From: Sediminibacterium salmoneum NBRC 103935 | GTDB lineage: Bacteria; Bacteroidota; Bacteroidia; Chitinophagales; Chitinophagaceae | Reading direction: 5' to 3' | NCBI RefSeq assembly: GCF_000511175.1 | Contig: NZ_KI866530.1 | Location: 1,998,404 to 2,062,403 of the forward strand | Length of the DNA stretch: 64,000 bases | In this document: positions 8,659 to 17,695 of the stretch, piece after piece | How the letters are laid out: each line of letters starts with the position of its first letter | How positions within the stretch are numbered: the first letter of the stretch is position 1 | Position numbers and translations under genes: made by a program | Notes under the pieces: model-generated | What the model was told of the DNA's origin: nothing | Databases searched by the model: none | The model's input: the letters and a program-made list of their open reading frames with translations, nothing else

Positions 8659-11600
8659 CTATTTTCTTCTGTTTATTTTTTCTTTCGCTGTGTCAACTAA
8701 ATAATAGACCATAGGCACTAAAAACACAGTCAAAATTAAAGATGAAAGAAGTCCGCCAATTATAACCCAAGCAAGTCCGTTTTTCCATTCTGCTGCTGTT
8801 CCTGTTGCCATTGCAATAGGAAGCATACCAACTACCATTGAAAGAGTTGTCATTAGGATTGGTCGCATACGTCCTTTTCCTGCTATGATTAAGGCTTCTT
8901 TGAAATGTTTACCTTCTGCTTTTAATTGATTAGTAAAATCCACAATTAGAATAGCGTTTTTTACCACTAAACCCATTAGCATAATTAAACCCAATAAGGC
9001 AAATAAACTCAAATTACTTAATGACAAATTCAAAGCGAAAAACGCACCAATTGCTGCAACTGGTATAGAAAACAATACCACAAATGGATAAACAAAGCTG
9101 TCATACAGTGCTACCATAATCAAGTAAATCAGCAAAAATGAAATGAGTAAAACGGAACCCAATGCTCCAAAACTATCATTCTGTCTTTTGATGTCGCTAC
9201 CCCAAGTCATTTGTATGCCGTTTGGCAATGGATTTTCTTTTAGATAAGCAACTACATCGTCTGCTACAGTTCCTGATGGTCTGCCTAATGCGTCTGCTGT
9301 TAAAGTAACTGCTGGTTGTCGGTCTTTTCGTTCTAACAATGACGGAGAATTGTCTTGCTCTACGCTTGCAAACTGTGAAACTTCAACTGGTATTCCCATT
9401 GGGTTAATGATCGAAAGTTGTTGAACATCTTCAAAGTTTTGTCGGTTAAATTCGTCTAACCAAATTCTTACAGGATATTCTGTTCCGTTCTCAGTAAGCG
9501 TTGCATCTTCATTACCTGTAAATGCAGTTCTTAGGTTCAATCCAACATAAGCGGTTGTTAAACCTAATCGTTGCATTTTATCTTTGTCTGGAATTATTTT
9601 GTATTCGGGACTACCTGCTTCAACGGACAAGCGAACATTATCTGCTCCGGGAATTTTTTCAATTACCGATTTCAATTCATCACCCGTTTTCATCACCAAA
9701 TCTAAATTGCTTCCGCTCAATGTAATTTCAATAGGAGCCGAACGAGGTATTAAACCTAAAGCTGCCATTGAATAATTTATACTTGGAAATTTTAACTTTA
9801 GGTCTTCTCTAAGTTTTTTCATAAATGTTTCGGTCGGCACATTTTTAAGTTCCTTTTTAGATTTTAATTGAATGGTAAATTCTGTTTTGTTTGCAGAACC
9901 AACACCCAAACTTCCAATGCCTGTGCTTGGTCCGCCAATGTTACTGAATACCGTTGCAACTTCGGGTTGTTGAATAATGTATGTTTCAATTTTTTGAGCA
10001 ATTAAGTTGTTTTGTTGAATGGAAGTAGATTTATCAAATTCTAATGCCATTCTAAATTTTCCTTGGTCGCCTGTTGAAATTAATTCTTTACCAATAATAC
10101 CTTGTTTCATAATGCCTAAAGTCATTACAAAAAGCACAATAACGATACCTGTAAAAGCTAATTTATGGCTCAATACCCATTCTAATCTGCGACCATACCA
10201 TTCATTAAAGTTTTCTAATTGAATTTCGAACCATAGTAAAAAGCGATTGAAAAAATTGGTAGGTTGTAAGTCTTCTTTTTTGCCAATACGAGAAGCCATC
10301 CATGGCGTTAAAGTAAAACCAACCAATAAACTGGTGAGAGTAGAAGTTACTACAACAACCGAAAATTGCTTGAGCATATCAGCAACAAACACTTGAAGAA
10401 AAAGAATGGGTAAGAAAACTACAACGTCAACTAAGGTGATGGATAAAGCAGCAAAGCCAATTTCCATTCTGCCATCCATTGCAGCCGTTTGTTTGTCTTT
10501 TCCTCTGTCTAAATGCTTTTGAATGTTTTCTAAAACTACGGTAGCGTCATCTACCAAAATACCTATGATTAAAGACATTGCAAGCAAGGTCATTAAGTTT
10601 AAGGTGTAACCCAAAAGCCACATTACAGCAAAGGCAGTAACTAAAGAAGTTGGAATAGCTACCAATACGATTAAGGAATTTCTAAAACTTCTTAGAAATA
10701 AAAGCATTACCAACGAAACCAATAACACCGCTAAGATTAAATCGAAAACAACGGAGTTTACAGCTGCAATCGTGTTATCGGTGCTATCGTCTGCAATTAT
10801 AAATTTTACACCCGAACTGGCATTTTGTTGTTCGATGGATTGAAATTTTTCTCGAACGGCTTTTGAAACATCTACTGCATTTGCATCTCCTTGTTTTTTC
10901 AGCATTAAACCAATGCCGTTTTTACCATTGTAGCGACTGATAGAAGTTGTTTCCTTTACGCCATCTATAACATCTGCTATGTCTTTTACATAAACTGGAC
11001 TTCCTAAAACAGGCATAGCAACTTGGACATTGTTAATATCCTCAATAGATGCAAATTTTCCCGTTAAACGAACTGAATTACTTTCCTTATCGGTTTGCAC
11101 CTTTCCGGCAGGTAAGTCTAAGCCAGAACGATTAATTGCTTCAACAACCTGAACCATTGAAATTTTATACAATTTCAGTTTGTCTTGATTTATTTTTACT
11201 TGTATTTCTCTTACCTCTCCACCTAAAACAGTAATCTCTGCAACACCTTTTATTTGTTGAATTTGTGGCAAATAATCATCCTTCATTTTTTGATAAAACT
11301 CGGTGGCTGACAAATCGCTTGTTGCACTAATAGACATTATCGGTAAATCATTGGGCGAAACTTTGCTCATTACAGGACTCAAGATCTCGTCCGGTAAATC
11401 TTGTCGAATATTATCAAGATAGCGTTGTGCGTCTTGCATTGATTTGTCCAAATCTGTTCCATAGTTCAGATTGGCGATGATGATAGAAGCATTGGGTAAT
11501 GACTTTGTAACCAAGTAATCTACACCTTCTAAATTCGATAAAGCATCTTCGATTTTTCGTGAAACGGAAGTTTCTACTTCGTTTGGTTCGGCACCAGGGT

Positions 11601-11751
11601 AAACAGTTTTAATTACAACTACTGGCTGATTAAAGTCGGGCATTAATTCATAACTCAAATTTTTATACCCTATAAAACCTAATAAAGTAAATACGCTGAA
11701 CAGCACTATTATCAGCGAAGGTCGTTTGATTGAAATTTCTGTAATGTTCAT
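8659..11751 (-). CDS. RND multidrug efflux permease (AcrB/HAE1-like)
   Basis: Inner-membrane proton/drug antiporter of 1030 residues, the usual length for the family, driving tripartite efflux with the two genes upstream in the operon. TM1 is RPSLIIVLFSVFTLLGFIGY and the pore domain follows. TM4 contains SLIIGILVDDATVVLENI with the paired Asp of the proton relay, and TM10 contains LMGLVVKNAILIVDF with the relay Lys. These residues, and the lack of heavy-metal (CzcA) signatures, favour the HAE1 group and organic substrates. It is the last gene of the minus-strand operon. It is A+T-richer than the flanking core genes. Confidence 0.95.
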   Translation of the reverse strand: MNITEISIKRPSLIIVLFSVFTLLGFIGYKNLSYELMPDFNQPVVVIKTVYPGAEPNEVETSVSRKIEDALSNLEGVDYLVTKSLPNASIIIANLNYGTDLDKSMQDAQRYLDNIRQDLPDEILSPVMSKVSPNDLPIMSISATSDLSATEFYQKMKDDYLPQIQQIKGVAEITVLGGEVREIQVKINQDKLKLYKISMVQVVEAINRSGLDLPAGKVQTDKESNSVRLTGKFASIEDINNVQVAMPVLGSPVYVKDIADVIDGVKETTSISRYNGKNGIGLMLKKQGDANAVDVSKAVREKFQSIEQQNASSGVKFIIADDSTDNTIAAVNSVVFDLILAVLLVSLVMLLFLRSFRNSLIVLVAIPTSLVTAFAVMWLLGYTLNLMTLLAMSLIIGILVDDATVVLENIQKHLDRGKDKQTAAMDGRMEIGFAALSITLVDVVVFLPILFLQVFVADMLKQFSVVVVTSTLTSLLVGFTLTPWMASRIGKKEDLQPTNFFNRFLLWFEIQLENFNEWYGRRLEWVLSHKLAFTGIVIVLFVMTLGIMKQGIIGKELISTGDQGKFRMALEFDKSTSIQQNNLIAQKIETYIIQQPEVATVFSNIGGPSTGIGSLGVGSANKTEFTIQLKSKKELKNVPTETFMKKLREDLKLKFPSINYSMAALGLIPRSAPIEITLSGSNLDLVMKTGDELKSVIEKIPGADNVRLSVEAGSPEYKIIPDKDKMQRLGLTTAYVGLNLRTAFTGNEDATLTENGTEYPVRIWLDEFNRQNFEDVQQLSIINPMGIPVEVSQFASVEQDNSPSLLERKDRQPAVTLTADALGRPSGTVADDVVAYLKENPLPNGIQMTWGSDIKRQNDSFGALGSVLLISFLLIYLIMVALYDSFVYPFVVLFSIPVAAIGAFFALNLSLSNLSLFALLGLIMLMGLVVKNAILIVDFTNQLKAEGKHFKEALIIAGKGRMRPILMTTLSMVVGMLPIAMATGTAAEWKNGLAWVIIGGLLSSLILTVFLVPMVYYLVDTAKEKINRRK

Positions 11752-11763
11752 TTTTCGCTGATT

Positions 11764-12834
11764 TTATTTAACAGTTACATTTGCCCCATCAAAAAGATTG
11801 ATGAAGCCATTCGTTACAATCACATCACCTTCATTTAATCCACTTGCAACAATCGCTTTGTTTTGTAGCTTATTTGAAATAGTGATGTTTTGCAAAAGGG
11901 CTTTGCCATTTTTCACTACGTAAACTTGCGGTTGGTTTTCAGTTCCTTGTATAGCTGATGATGGTATGATAATTCCCTTTTCAGGCATTTTGCTTTTGAG
12001 TAACACTTTACCAAACATTCCTGATTTTATTTTCAAGTCCGATGTGTTATTTACCGTAAACTGAACAGGAAAACTACTGCCCATATTGGCTTTACTACCA
12101 ATCATAGTAGTTTTTCCAGTCAATAGAATTTCAGAATAAGCATCTGCCGAAAGAGAATAGCTTTGATTTAATTTGAACCGGCTTAAATCTTTTTCTGGAA
12201 CATTTACGGTGAATTTTAAAGTTGTAATGTCCGTTATTTGGAGCAATGGAACGCCCGGTGCAGCAAAAGCTCCTTCTTCACTTAATTTTGCAGTAACAAC
12301 TCCGTTAAATGGTGCTTTGATTGTGGTTTTGTTTATCTGCTCCAACAAAGTTGTTTTCTGAACTTTTGCAGATTTCAAACCTAACTCCGCCTTTTCTAAT
12401 TGAACTCCTTGAATGGCATCTGCTTTAGCTAAAATGGTATAGCGGTTTACATCTGCTTCCAATCCTTCTATTTGCACTTCAATAGTTTGCAGTTGCAATT
12501 TCAGCAATGAATTGTCCAGCTGAATTAAAGTTTGACCTTTACTTACATCGCTTCCAGCATCAACTAAAATGGTGTTGATTTTCCCTTGTAATTCGGCACT
12601 TATTTTGGTTTCCTTGTTGGGCTCAAATGTGCCTGAATAAGAAAAATCTGCATTCACATTTTCAAGTTGCAATGTATCTACTTGAACATTTATAGCTTGT
12701 TCTTTATCGTATTGATAAACTTTACTCTGCGTAATTTCCTTGTTTGTTTTCAACTTAATTACCACAATTGCAATTATCGCCAATGGTATGATGACGTAGA
12801 GTGCTTTTTTTAGGACTGATGATTTTGTATTCAT
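11764..12834 (-). CDS. RND efflux periplasmic adaptor (MFP)
   Basis: Membrane-fusion protein of 356 residues linking the RND pump to its outer-membrane channel. An N-terminal anchor helix (YVIIPLAIIAIVVIKL, ~13-28) is followed by a lipoyl-type half (ISAELQGKINTILVDAGSDVSKGQTL), an alpha-helical hairpin (~105-150), the second lipoyl half (TIKAPFNGVVTAKLSEEGAF) and a beta-barrel. It has no lipobox Cys, so it is held by the helix. It starts 8 bp after the TolC-type gene and ends 12 bp before the permease gene. Confidence 0.93.
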   Translation of the reverse strand: MNTKSSVLKKALYVIIPLAIIAIVVIKLKTNKEITQSKVYQYDKEQAINVQVDTLQLENVNADFSYSGTFEPNKETKISAELQGKINTILVDAGSDVSKGQTLIQLDNSLLKLQLQTIEVQIEGLEADVNRYTILAKADAIQGVQLEKAELGLKSAKVQKTTLLEQINKTTIKAPFNGVVTAKLSEEGAFAAPGVPLLQITDITTLKFTVNVPEKDLSRFKLNQSYSLSADAYSEILLTGKTTMIGSKANMGSSFPVQFTVNNTSDLKIKSGMFGKVLLKSKMPEKGIIIPSSAIQGTENQPQVYVVKNGKALLQNITISNKLQNKAIVASGLNEGDVIVTNGFINLFDGANVTVK

Positions 12835-12842
12835 TGTGATAA

Positions 12843-14177
12843 TTATTTGATTATTGAAATATTTCCTGTGAGTTTTTTTAGTTCCAAATCTGCTTTTAGG
12901 TAATCAATTACAGCAGATAAATAAGTTTGTTGTGCTTCACGCAAAGCATTATCTGCAAGCAAAACATCTGTTAAACTTGCCGTTCCTTGTTTCTGTTGAA
13001 GAACGGTTTGCTCGTAGATTGTTTGTGCCAATTGGATTTGTTCTGTTGTGGTTTCTACCGTTCTTTTAGCGACTTCTCTTTGAAGTTTGGCATTTTCAAC
13101 CTGCATATTGTTTTGCTCAGTAAGCATTCCAAATTGAAGTTCATTGTTTCGAAGTTCAAGCGTTTTCTGATTTATTTTTCGCAGTGTAACTGTTCCATTA
13201 AATAATGGATAAGATAATTGAACACCTGCAAAACCAATTGGATAAAAATCAAGGAAAGAAGCAGGTTGTCCGTTATAACCAAAGCCCGTTGTTCCATACA
13301 TACTAACAAGATTTAGTGAAGGCAAATACCTTGATTTATTGAGTGTGTTGAGTTCACTCGACAATAAGCGGTTTTGAGTTTTTATTATTCGAATATCTAA
13401 GGTTGATGAAGATGTGTATTCATTTGTGTTTTGATATTGAATGTTTGCTTCAATTTGCAGATTTTGTTCAATAGAAATACCCATAGCAAATTTCAAGGCA
13501 TTTAGAACCTGCTCGTATTTGCTTTTGATGGTTTCCTTTTGGGTGGTTAATTGTGATACTTGTAATTTTACCATGCTTACATCTGTTCCTTTGACAAGCA
13601 ATTGTTCATTGAGCAATTGCATATTTTTCAGAAGCCTTTCTGCGTTAATCAAATTACTGTCAATAAATGCCAATTGGTGGTGCAAGATTTGGGCATTGTA
13701 ATACAAATTGGAGATTTCAAAATAGATTTGCTCCTCCGTTTTTTGATACTGCAAGTCTGTCAATTCCGAAGCAATTTTAGTAGTTTGTATGGCTCCATAA
13801 ACTTGTGGATTATACAAAGGCATTGATAGTTGCAAATTGGCGTTGATGTTATGCGGAACTCCAAACTGAATTGCTCTATATTGACCTTCTGGAACTGCTG
13901 GATTAAAAGCATTTATTGGAAGCAGTTGATAGGGTAAATTATAGTAATATCTGTAGTCTGCATTTGCTGTAACTTTAGGAATTAAATTGGCTTTGGCTTC
14001 TTTCTCTCTTTGTTCACCAATGGCCATATTGTTTCTGCTCATTTGCAGGTTTTTATTGTGAACCTGTGCTGTATCAATACATTGTTGCAAAGTCCAAGTT
14101 TGTGCTTGTGCGGATTGAAAGCCTCCTATTATCAATAATAGAACATAATAATGTTTGTGAATATTCGCTAACTTCAT
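12843..14177 (-). CDS. TolC-family outer membrane efflux protein
   Basis: Outer-membrane channel of the tripartite pump, 444 residues. A signal peptide ends near residue 25 (GGFQSAQAQ). Two repeats of the long-helix OEP type follow (residues ~30-230 and ~240-435) with many Gln/Asn-rich heptads. It has no lipobox. Its position directly upstream of the adaptor and permease genes fixes the partnership. The start ATG at 14177 is 13 bp after the cupin-like gene. Confidence 0.93.
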   Translation of the reverse strand: MKLANIHKHYYVLLLIIGGFQSAQAQTWTLQQCIDTAQVHNKNLQMSRNNMAIGEQREKEAKANLIPKVTANADYRYYYNLPYQLLPINAFNPAVPEGQYRAIQFGVPHNINANLQLSMPLYNPQVYGAIQTTKIASELTDLQYQKTEEQIYFEISNLYYNAQILHHQLAFIDSNLINAERLLKNMQLLNEQLLVKGTDVSMVKLQVSQLTTQKETIKSKYEQVLNALKFAMGISIEQNLQIEANIQYQNTNEYTSSSTLDIRIIKTQNRLLSSELNTLNKSRYLPSLNLVSMYGTTGFGYNGQPASFLDFYPIGFAGVQLSYPLFNGTVTLRKINQKTLELRNNELQFGMLTEQNNMQVENAKLQREVAKRTVETTTEQIQLAQTIYEQTVLQQKQGTASLTDVLLADNALREAQQTYLSAVIDYLKADLELKKLTGNISIIK

Positions 14178-14190
14178 TGGTCAAATTTTT

Positions 14191-14478
14191 TTAGTTAATG
14201 AGTATTAATTGACTTTCAATTGTTCCTACAACCCAATGTTTTACCATTGGTTCAATATTTATAAAGTCACCTGACAATAGTGTTTCCATTATCCCTTTTT
14301 CATTTTCAAAAATCACTTCTCCTTCCACGCAAATCAAAAGTGCTGGTGTTTTGGTGATATGCTCTTTTAATTTCTCGCCTTTCAAAATTTGGATAGCTGT
14401 TGCATTGCCCAGGTCACTTTTGAAAAGAGAAGTTGCTGAAACTGGTTTTTCTTGTGTATGTAATTCTTTTATTTTCAT
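14191..14478 (-). CDS. Small cupin-like protein
   Basis: A 95-residue, all-beta-looking protein resembling a single cupin barrel. ALLICVEGEVIFENEKG (~45-61) matches the first cupin motif region, and LLSGDFINIEPMVKHWVV (~67-84) the second. Only one candidate metal ligand of the classical HxH...E...H set is clear in each part, so enzymatic activity is doubtful and a sensor or binding role is possible. Its start overlaps the stop of the preceding lipoprotein gene by 4 bp (ATGA), implying translational coupling. Confidence 0.6.
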   Translation of the reverse strand: MKIKELHTQEKPVSATSLFKSDLGNATAIQILKGEKLKEHITKTPALLICVEGEVIFENEKGIMETLLSGDFINIEPMVKHWVVGTIESQLILIN

Positions 14479-14936
14479 TGGAAATATTGGTTAAATGTTG
14501 AAAATGAAGTTTGTATGTTTTTAAACTGCTCTGATGCTTCGGTTTCGTTTTTAGCTTCTGAAAGTTCCTTTACCATATCAATGTATGGCAAAAGCCACTT
14601 ATGAAGTTCATCGTGTGCTTTGCCTTTCATTGTGCAATTAGATGTAAGTAAATCAATATTGGTTTGTAGTTTTTCAGCTAATGATTTGAAGTCTTTTTGC
14701 TCAACATTAGCGAAGTGATTAATATCATTTTCCATATTGCGAATATGTGTTATCATATTGGCATCAACTTTCCATTTTTCTCCATTGTTGAGTTCAATCG
14801 CTTCGCTTTCATCATCGAGATGATGATTATTTTGTTCGGCAATTTCTGTTTGATTATTTGATTTCTCGTTTGTGGAATTGCTACAGCTAGATAACATAAT
14901 GCTAAAAGCAGCCAGTGATAGGATTAATTTATTCAT
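14475..14936 (-). CDS. Lipoprotein of unknown function, His/Met-rich helical
   Basis: A 153-residue predicted lipoprotein with lipobox LSSC (Cys ~18), then an Asn/Gln/Glu-rich linker and an all-helical domain. The helical part has spaced His, Met and Cys residues (THIRNMENDINH, NCTMKGKAHDELHKW). Such spacing suggests a four-helix metal- or ligand-binding domain, but this is inference. I do not recognise the family. It overlaps both neighbours by 4 bp and is thus tightly tied to the efflux operon. Confidence 0.65.
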   Translation of the reverse strand: MNKLILSLAAFSIMLSSCSNSTNEKSNNQTEIAEQNNHHLDDESEAIELNNGEKWKVDANMITHIRNMENDINHFANVEQKDFKSLAEKLQTNIDLLTSNCTMKGKAHDELHKWLLPYIDMVKELSEAKNETEASEQFKNIQTSFSTFNQYFQ

Positions 14937-15334
14937 TTCCTTGTTTTATTTAATTGTTTATTGATAGTGAAAAATGCAATGATTGCAAATACAAGCGTTA
15001 CCGCAATTCTGAAAATCATTGCACCGATTGTTTTCGTTTCATAAATACCACCCGAATTAGCGTGTATTTTAAGTCCGATAAATGCAGCGATTAGTATAAT
15101 TGTTGAAATTCCTAAGAGTGTACTCGTCCATTTTTTGCTTTTAGTAAACCCATAAGCAGCAAGCAGATAAAGAATGCTACTTATGAAATTTGACCAAACC
15201 ACAAACAGAACATAATTGCCTTCTTTGGCTCTGATGCCAAACAAATCAAATATCACTGATGTGCTTAGGAAAAGAGTAATCAAGCCAAAGGCAGTCAGAA
15301 TTACTGCTGATGTAGAGAGGACATACTTTTTCAT
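14933..15334 (-). CDS. Small four-helix membrane protein
   Basis: A 133-residue inner-membrane protein with four hydrophobic helices (~8-30, ~42-62, ~70-90, ~104-125) and a basic C-terminal tail. No residues point to catalysis. It overlaps the TetR gene and the lipoprotein gene by 4 bp each, so the four genes from tetR to the cupin are translationally coupled. The topology is reminiscent of DoxX-like or DUF4345-type small membrane proteins, but I cannot assign it. Confidence 0.6.
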   Translation of the reverse strand: MKKYVLSTSAVILTAFGLITLFLSTSVIFDLFGIRAKEGNYVLFVVWSNFISSILYLLAAYGFTKSKKWTSTLLGISTIILIAAFIGLKIHANSGGIYETKTIGAMIFRIAVTLVFAIIAFFTINKQLNKTRK

Positions 15335-15924
15335 TTGGATTTTATAAGTGTTAATAATGCTTGAATCATATTATCTCCGTTTCTGTTTATGTCAAATTGA
15401 AAATTGGCAACCCGCCATTTAAACATTTGCAATCGAAAAGTTCCCATCACGAAATGTATCAATTCATCGGATGTTATTGAATTTGTGAATACCTTCTTTT
15501 GTTGTCCTTCCAAAATAATTGGCATCAAATGTTTCATTTTTACAGCCATTATTTTCAGTATGGTTTCGTTGATGCGTTGGCTTTCTTCCATTAATCCGTC
15601 AGAAAAAACTGCCACTACAAAATGCGGATGCTTATTAAAAAATGAAAATTGATCTTGAAATAGCGTTGTAAATTTTTCTTCGGGTGAATGTTCGCTTGAA
15701 ATTGCATTGGTATAGCGTTCATCCATACTTTGAGCAAGATATTCAAGTAAGGCAATAATGATTTCTTCCTTGCTTGTAAAATGCCTGTAAATGGCACTCT
15801 CAGAAAATTTCATTTCCTTAGCAAGGTTCTTTATTGTTAAACCGCTTATTCCCGAAGCAGTCAATATTTTTCCTGCTGCTTCTATAATTTCAAGTTGTCT
15901 GTCAGAAATTGTTTCTGTTGTCAT
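15331..15924 (-). CDS. TetR-family transcriptional repressor of the efflux operon
   Basis: A 197-residue TetR/AcrR regulator. The N-terminal helix-turn-helix is typical (GISGLTIKNLAKEMKFSESAIYRHFTSKEEI split over residues ~24-54). The C-terminal ligand and dimerisation domain is divergent. It is the fourth gene of the operon it most likely controls. A 14-bp perfect palindrome on the operon promoter (17593-17606) is the obvious operator, so the operon would be autoregulated and derepressed by a pump substrate or stress signal. Confidence 0.88.
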   Translation of the reverse strand: MTTETISDRQLEIIEAAGKILTASGISGLTIKNLAKEMKFSESAIYRHFTSKEEIIIALLEYLAQSMDERYTNAISSEHSPEEKFTTLFQDQFSFFNKHPHFVVAVFSDGLMEESQRINETILKIMAVKMKHLMPIILEGQQKKVFTNSITSDELIHFVMGTFRLQMFKWRVANFQFDINRNGDNMIQALLTLIKSK

Positions 15925-15935
15925 TTTTTCTCTTT

Positions 15936-16667
15936 TTAAAGTTCGCCTTTCTCACCATTTACCCATCGCATCATCATTACACGTTCCTGCGGAGTCTGCT
16001 TGAATGGGATATTTCCCGCTAATAAATTTAAAAAACGATCCCAAAGATTATCTTTTTTATTCGCTTCTTCTTCCATTTGAGCTAAAGCTGTCATATACTC
16101 TTGTTTGTATTGAATAGCATCTTCAATATGGTAAGATTTTGGAATGTATTTTATAATCTCTTTTGTAAGGTCGTCAATCTCTTGTTTACTAAAATTTTCA
16201 AACATCTGTAGTTGAACAAATGCAGAATGACCGATGCCCTGAACAGTATAGATATTAGACTGAATAACAGCCCAAACTCCAAACCAATCCGCACTGTTCA
16301 TCCCTGAAAAGTAGTCATCAGGATATTTCCCAATTTTTGTAAATATAGAAGAAACGGATTCCGTATTCGACAGAAAATCTTTATAAATCTCCGAACTATC
16401 ATTACTAGATTGGCTTTCAATCTTATTTTTAAAATAGGCTAATTGAGATTCAATTTTATCTTTCAAAGAAGCAATTAAATTTACATTTTCCTGAAATTTG
16501 CTTTTACCTAAATCACTTCCAAACATTTTTACAATGTTGTTTGCCTCATCAAGCAAATGAGCTACTTTAACTTTTGCCGTGTTCAACGCTTCCCAATTGG
16601 AATTTAAACCTTCTGATAAATGTCTCAACTTAATTAAGGTTTCTAAGTTTTTGTTATTTGTTTCCAT
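15936..16667 (-). CDS. Helical protein of unknown function
   Basis: A 243-residue soluble protein with no signal peptide. It is mostly alpha-helical with probable coiled-coil segments (~40-85, KFQENVNLIASLKDKIESQL) and an aromatic central part (DDYFSGMNSADWFGVWAVIQ). I do not recognise the family. It lies between the Dps gene (7 bp away) and tetR (11 bp), so a stress-linked role is suggested only by context. Confidence 0.6.
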   Translation of the reverse strand: METNNKNLETLIKLRHLSEGLNSNWEALNTAKVKVAHLLDEANNIVKMFGSDLGKSKFQENVNLIASLKDKIESQLAYFKNKIESQSSNDSSEIYKDFLSNTESVSSIFTKIGKYPDDYFSGMNSADWFGVWAVIQSNIYTVQGIGHSAFVQLQMFENFSKQEIDDLTKEIIKYIPKSYHIEDAIQYKQEYMTALAQMEEEANKKDNLWDRFLNLLAGNIPFKQTPQERVMMMRWVNGEKGEL

Positions 16668-16674
16668 TGCCTTA

Positions 16675-17157
16675 TTATTTACTATGTGTTAAAAAAGATG
16701 AATACATCCATACTTGTTTTTCCTGAAAGCGAATGTAATCGCTCATTAAAGCATTTGTTCCTTCATCATTTGCATCAGAAGCTAATGCCAGAATTTCTCT
16801 TTGCATAACGATTACTGTTTCAAATGCTTCAAGAATTTGTTCAACTGCAATCAAACCATCAGAAATTTTCTGGCTTTCTTTTATGGTTGATGTTTTAGTG
16901 TATTGAGAAAAGCTATGCTCGGGTGTATGTCCCAATGTTAATATGCGTTCTGCTACTTCATCAATTTTTAGCAACAAATCATTGTAGAGTTCTTCAAATT
17001 TCAAATGCAGTTCAAAAAACTTTTCACCTTTAATGTTCCAGTGAAAGCCTCTTGTGTTTTGATAAAAAATTGAATAGTTTGCGAGTAACTCGTTTAATTT
17101 ATTTGCCAATTCTTCGGCTTTGTCGTGGTCTAAACCAATTGCATTAATTGTTTTCAT
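16675..17157 (-). CDS. dps: Dps-family ferritin-like protein
   Basis: A 160-residue miniferritin. The ferroxidase-centre signature is intact: NTRGFHWNIKGEKFFELH (~34-51) supplies the first His, and EELYNDLLLKIDEVAERIL (~55-73) the Asp/Glu ligands of the paired subunit. Dps proteins oxidise ferrous iron with peroxide, store the iron and can protect DNA. The N-terminal tail is short with few Lys, so DNA binding is uncertain. It is the second gene of the efflux operon, 2 bp before the membrane-protein gene. Confidence 0.93.
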   Translation of the reverse strand: MKTINAIGLDHDKAEELANKLNELLANYSIFYQNTRGFHWNIKGEKFFELHLKFEELYNDLLLKIDEVAERILTLGHTPEHSFSQYTKTSTIKESQKISDGLIAVEQILEAFETVIVMQREILALASDANDEGTNALMSDYIRFQEKQVWMYSSFLTHSK

Positions 17158-17159
17158 AT

Positions 17160-17573
17160 TTATTTTTTATTTTTTATTTTTAATTGCCAAAAAGCAACTC
17201 CTAACCAAATTACAGATGCGGTCATTGCAATTGCACCAATCAATACTAAAGCAGGAGGTAAGCCAAAATACACTTCTGTTAATATTCCTATTGGCATTAA
17301 TAAACCTGTAAGTGCCAACCAAGAAATAGCCTTCACGTTTTGTAATTTGTCTCTGAAATGTAGAAGCAAATAACCAATTAGGATGTTTAGAAAGGCGAAC
17401 AAGTTCCCGTGAACGTGAGCCAGTCTACTTTCAAAATGCTTGCCGATACTGTATGAGTTTACCCATTCTTCTTTACCCGGAGCGAAGTCACGCAGATAAA
17501 TTAATAGAAAGCCGTAAGCCATAAAAAGCCCCATTGTCAGGAACCCAATTGCGATATTGTTTTTGCCGTTCAT
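17160..17573 (-). CDS. Four-helix membrane protein with HxHG motif
   Basis: First gene of the efflux/Dps operon, encoding 137 residues with four transmembrane helices. A His-x-His pair (LAHVHGNLFAFLNIL, ~52-66) sits at the start of helix 2. Paired His residues at a membrane interface are typical of haem- or metal-binding small membrane proteins, but no assignment is possible by eye. The start ATG at 17573 lies 19 bp from the predicted TetR operator. Confidence 0.6.
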   Translation of the reverse strand: MNGKNNIAIGFLTMGLFMAYGFLLIYLRDFAPGKEEWVNSYSIGKHFESRLAHVHGNLFAFLNILIGYLLLHFRDKLQNVKAISWLALTGLLMPIGILTEVYFGLPPALVLIGAIAMTASVIWLGVAFWQLKIKNKK

Positions 17574-17592
17574 CTTGTTTATGTTTTAAGTA

Positions 17593-17606
17593 AGTGAATA
17601 TTCACT
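17593..17606. promoter_or_regulatory. Probable TetR operator (14-bp perfect palindrome)
   Basis: AGTGAATATTCACT is a perfect palindrome, flanked by further near-symmetry (taAGTGA...TCACTca). It covers the predicted transcription start of the efflux operon and is 2 bp from the -7 element. This is the usual position and shape for a TetR-family operator, and the operon encodes a TetR protein. Confidence 0.75.
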
Positions 17607-17608
17607 CA

Positions 17609-17640
17609 CAAAGATAATTCTATTTTATTTATACCTGCAA
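17609..17640 (-). promoter_or_regulatory. Promoter of the efflux/Dps operon
   Basis: On the minus strand a -7 element TATCTTTG (17609-17616) matches TAnnTTTG, and a TTG at 17638-17640 lies 21 bp upstream, the spacing expected for Bacteroidota sigma-A promoters. The start point would fall inside the palindromic operator. Confidence 0.65.
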
Positions 17641-17695
17641 GTTTTTTTGAGAAAACTTTAAAATGTGACGAAAATCATATTGGTGCGGTGGGTAA

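Noticed and set aside
15331..17573. tetR and dps as a separate operon from the efflux genes.
   Set aside because: Gaps of 2-13 bp or 4-bp overlaps run from 17573 to 8659 with no terminator or promoter-like element seen between.
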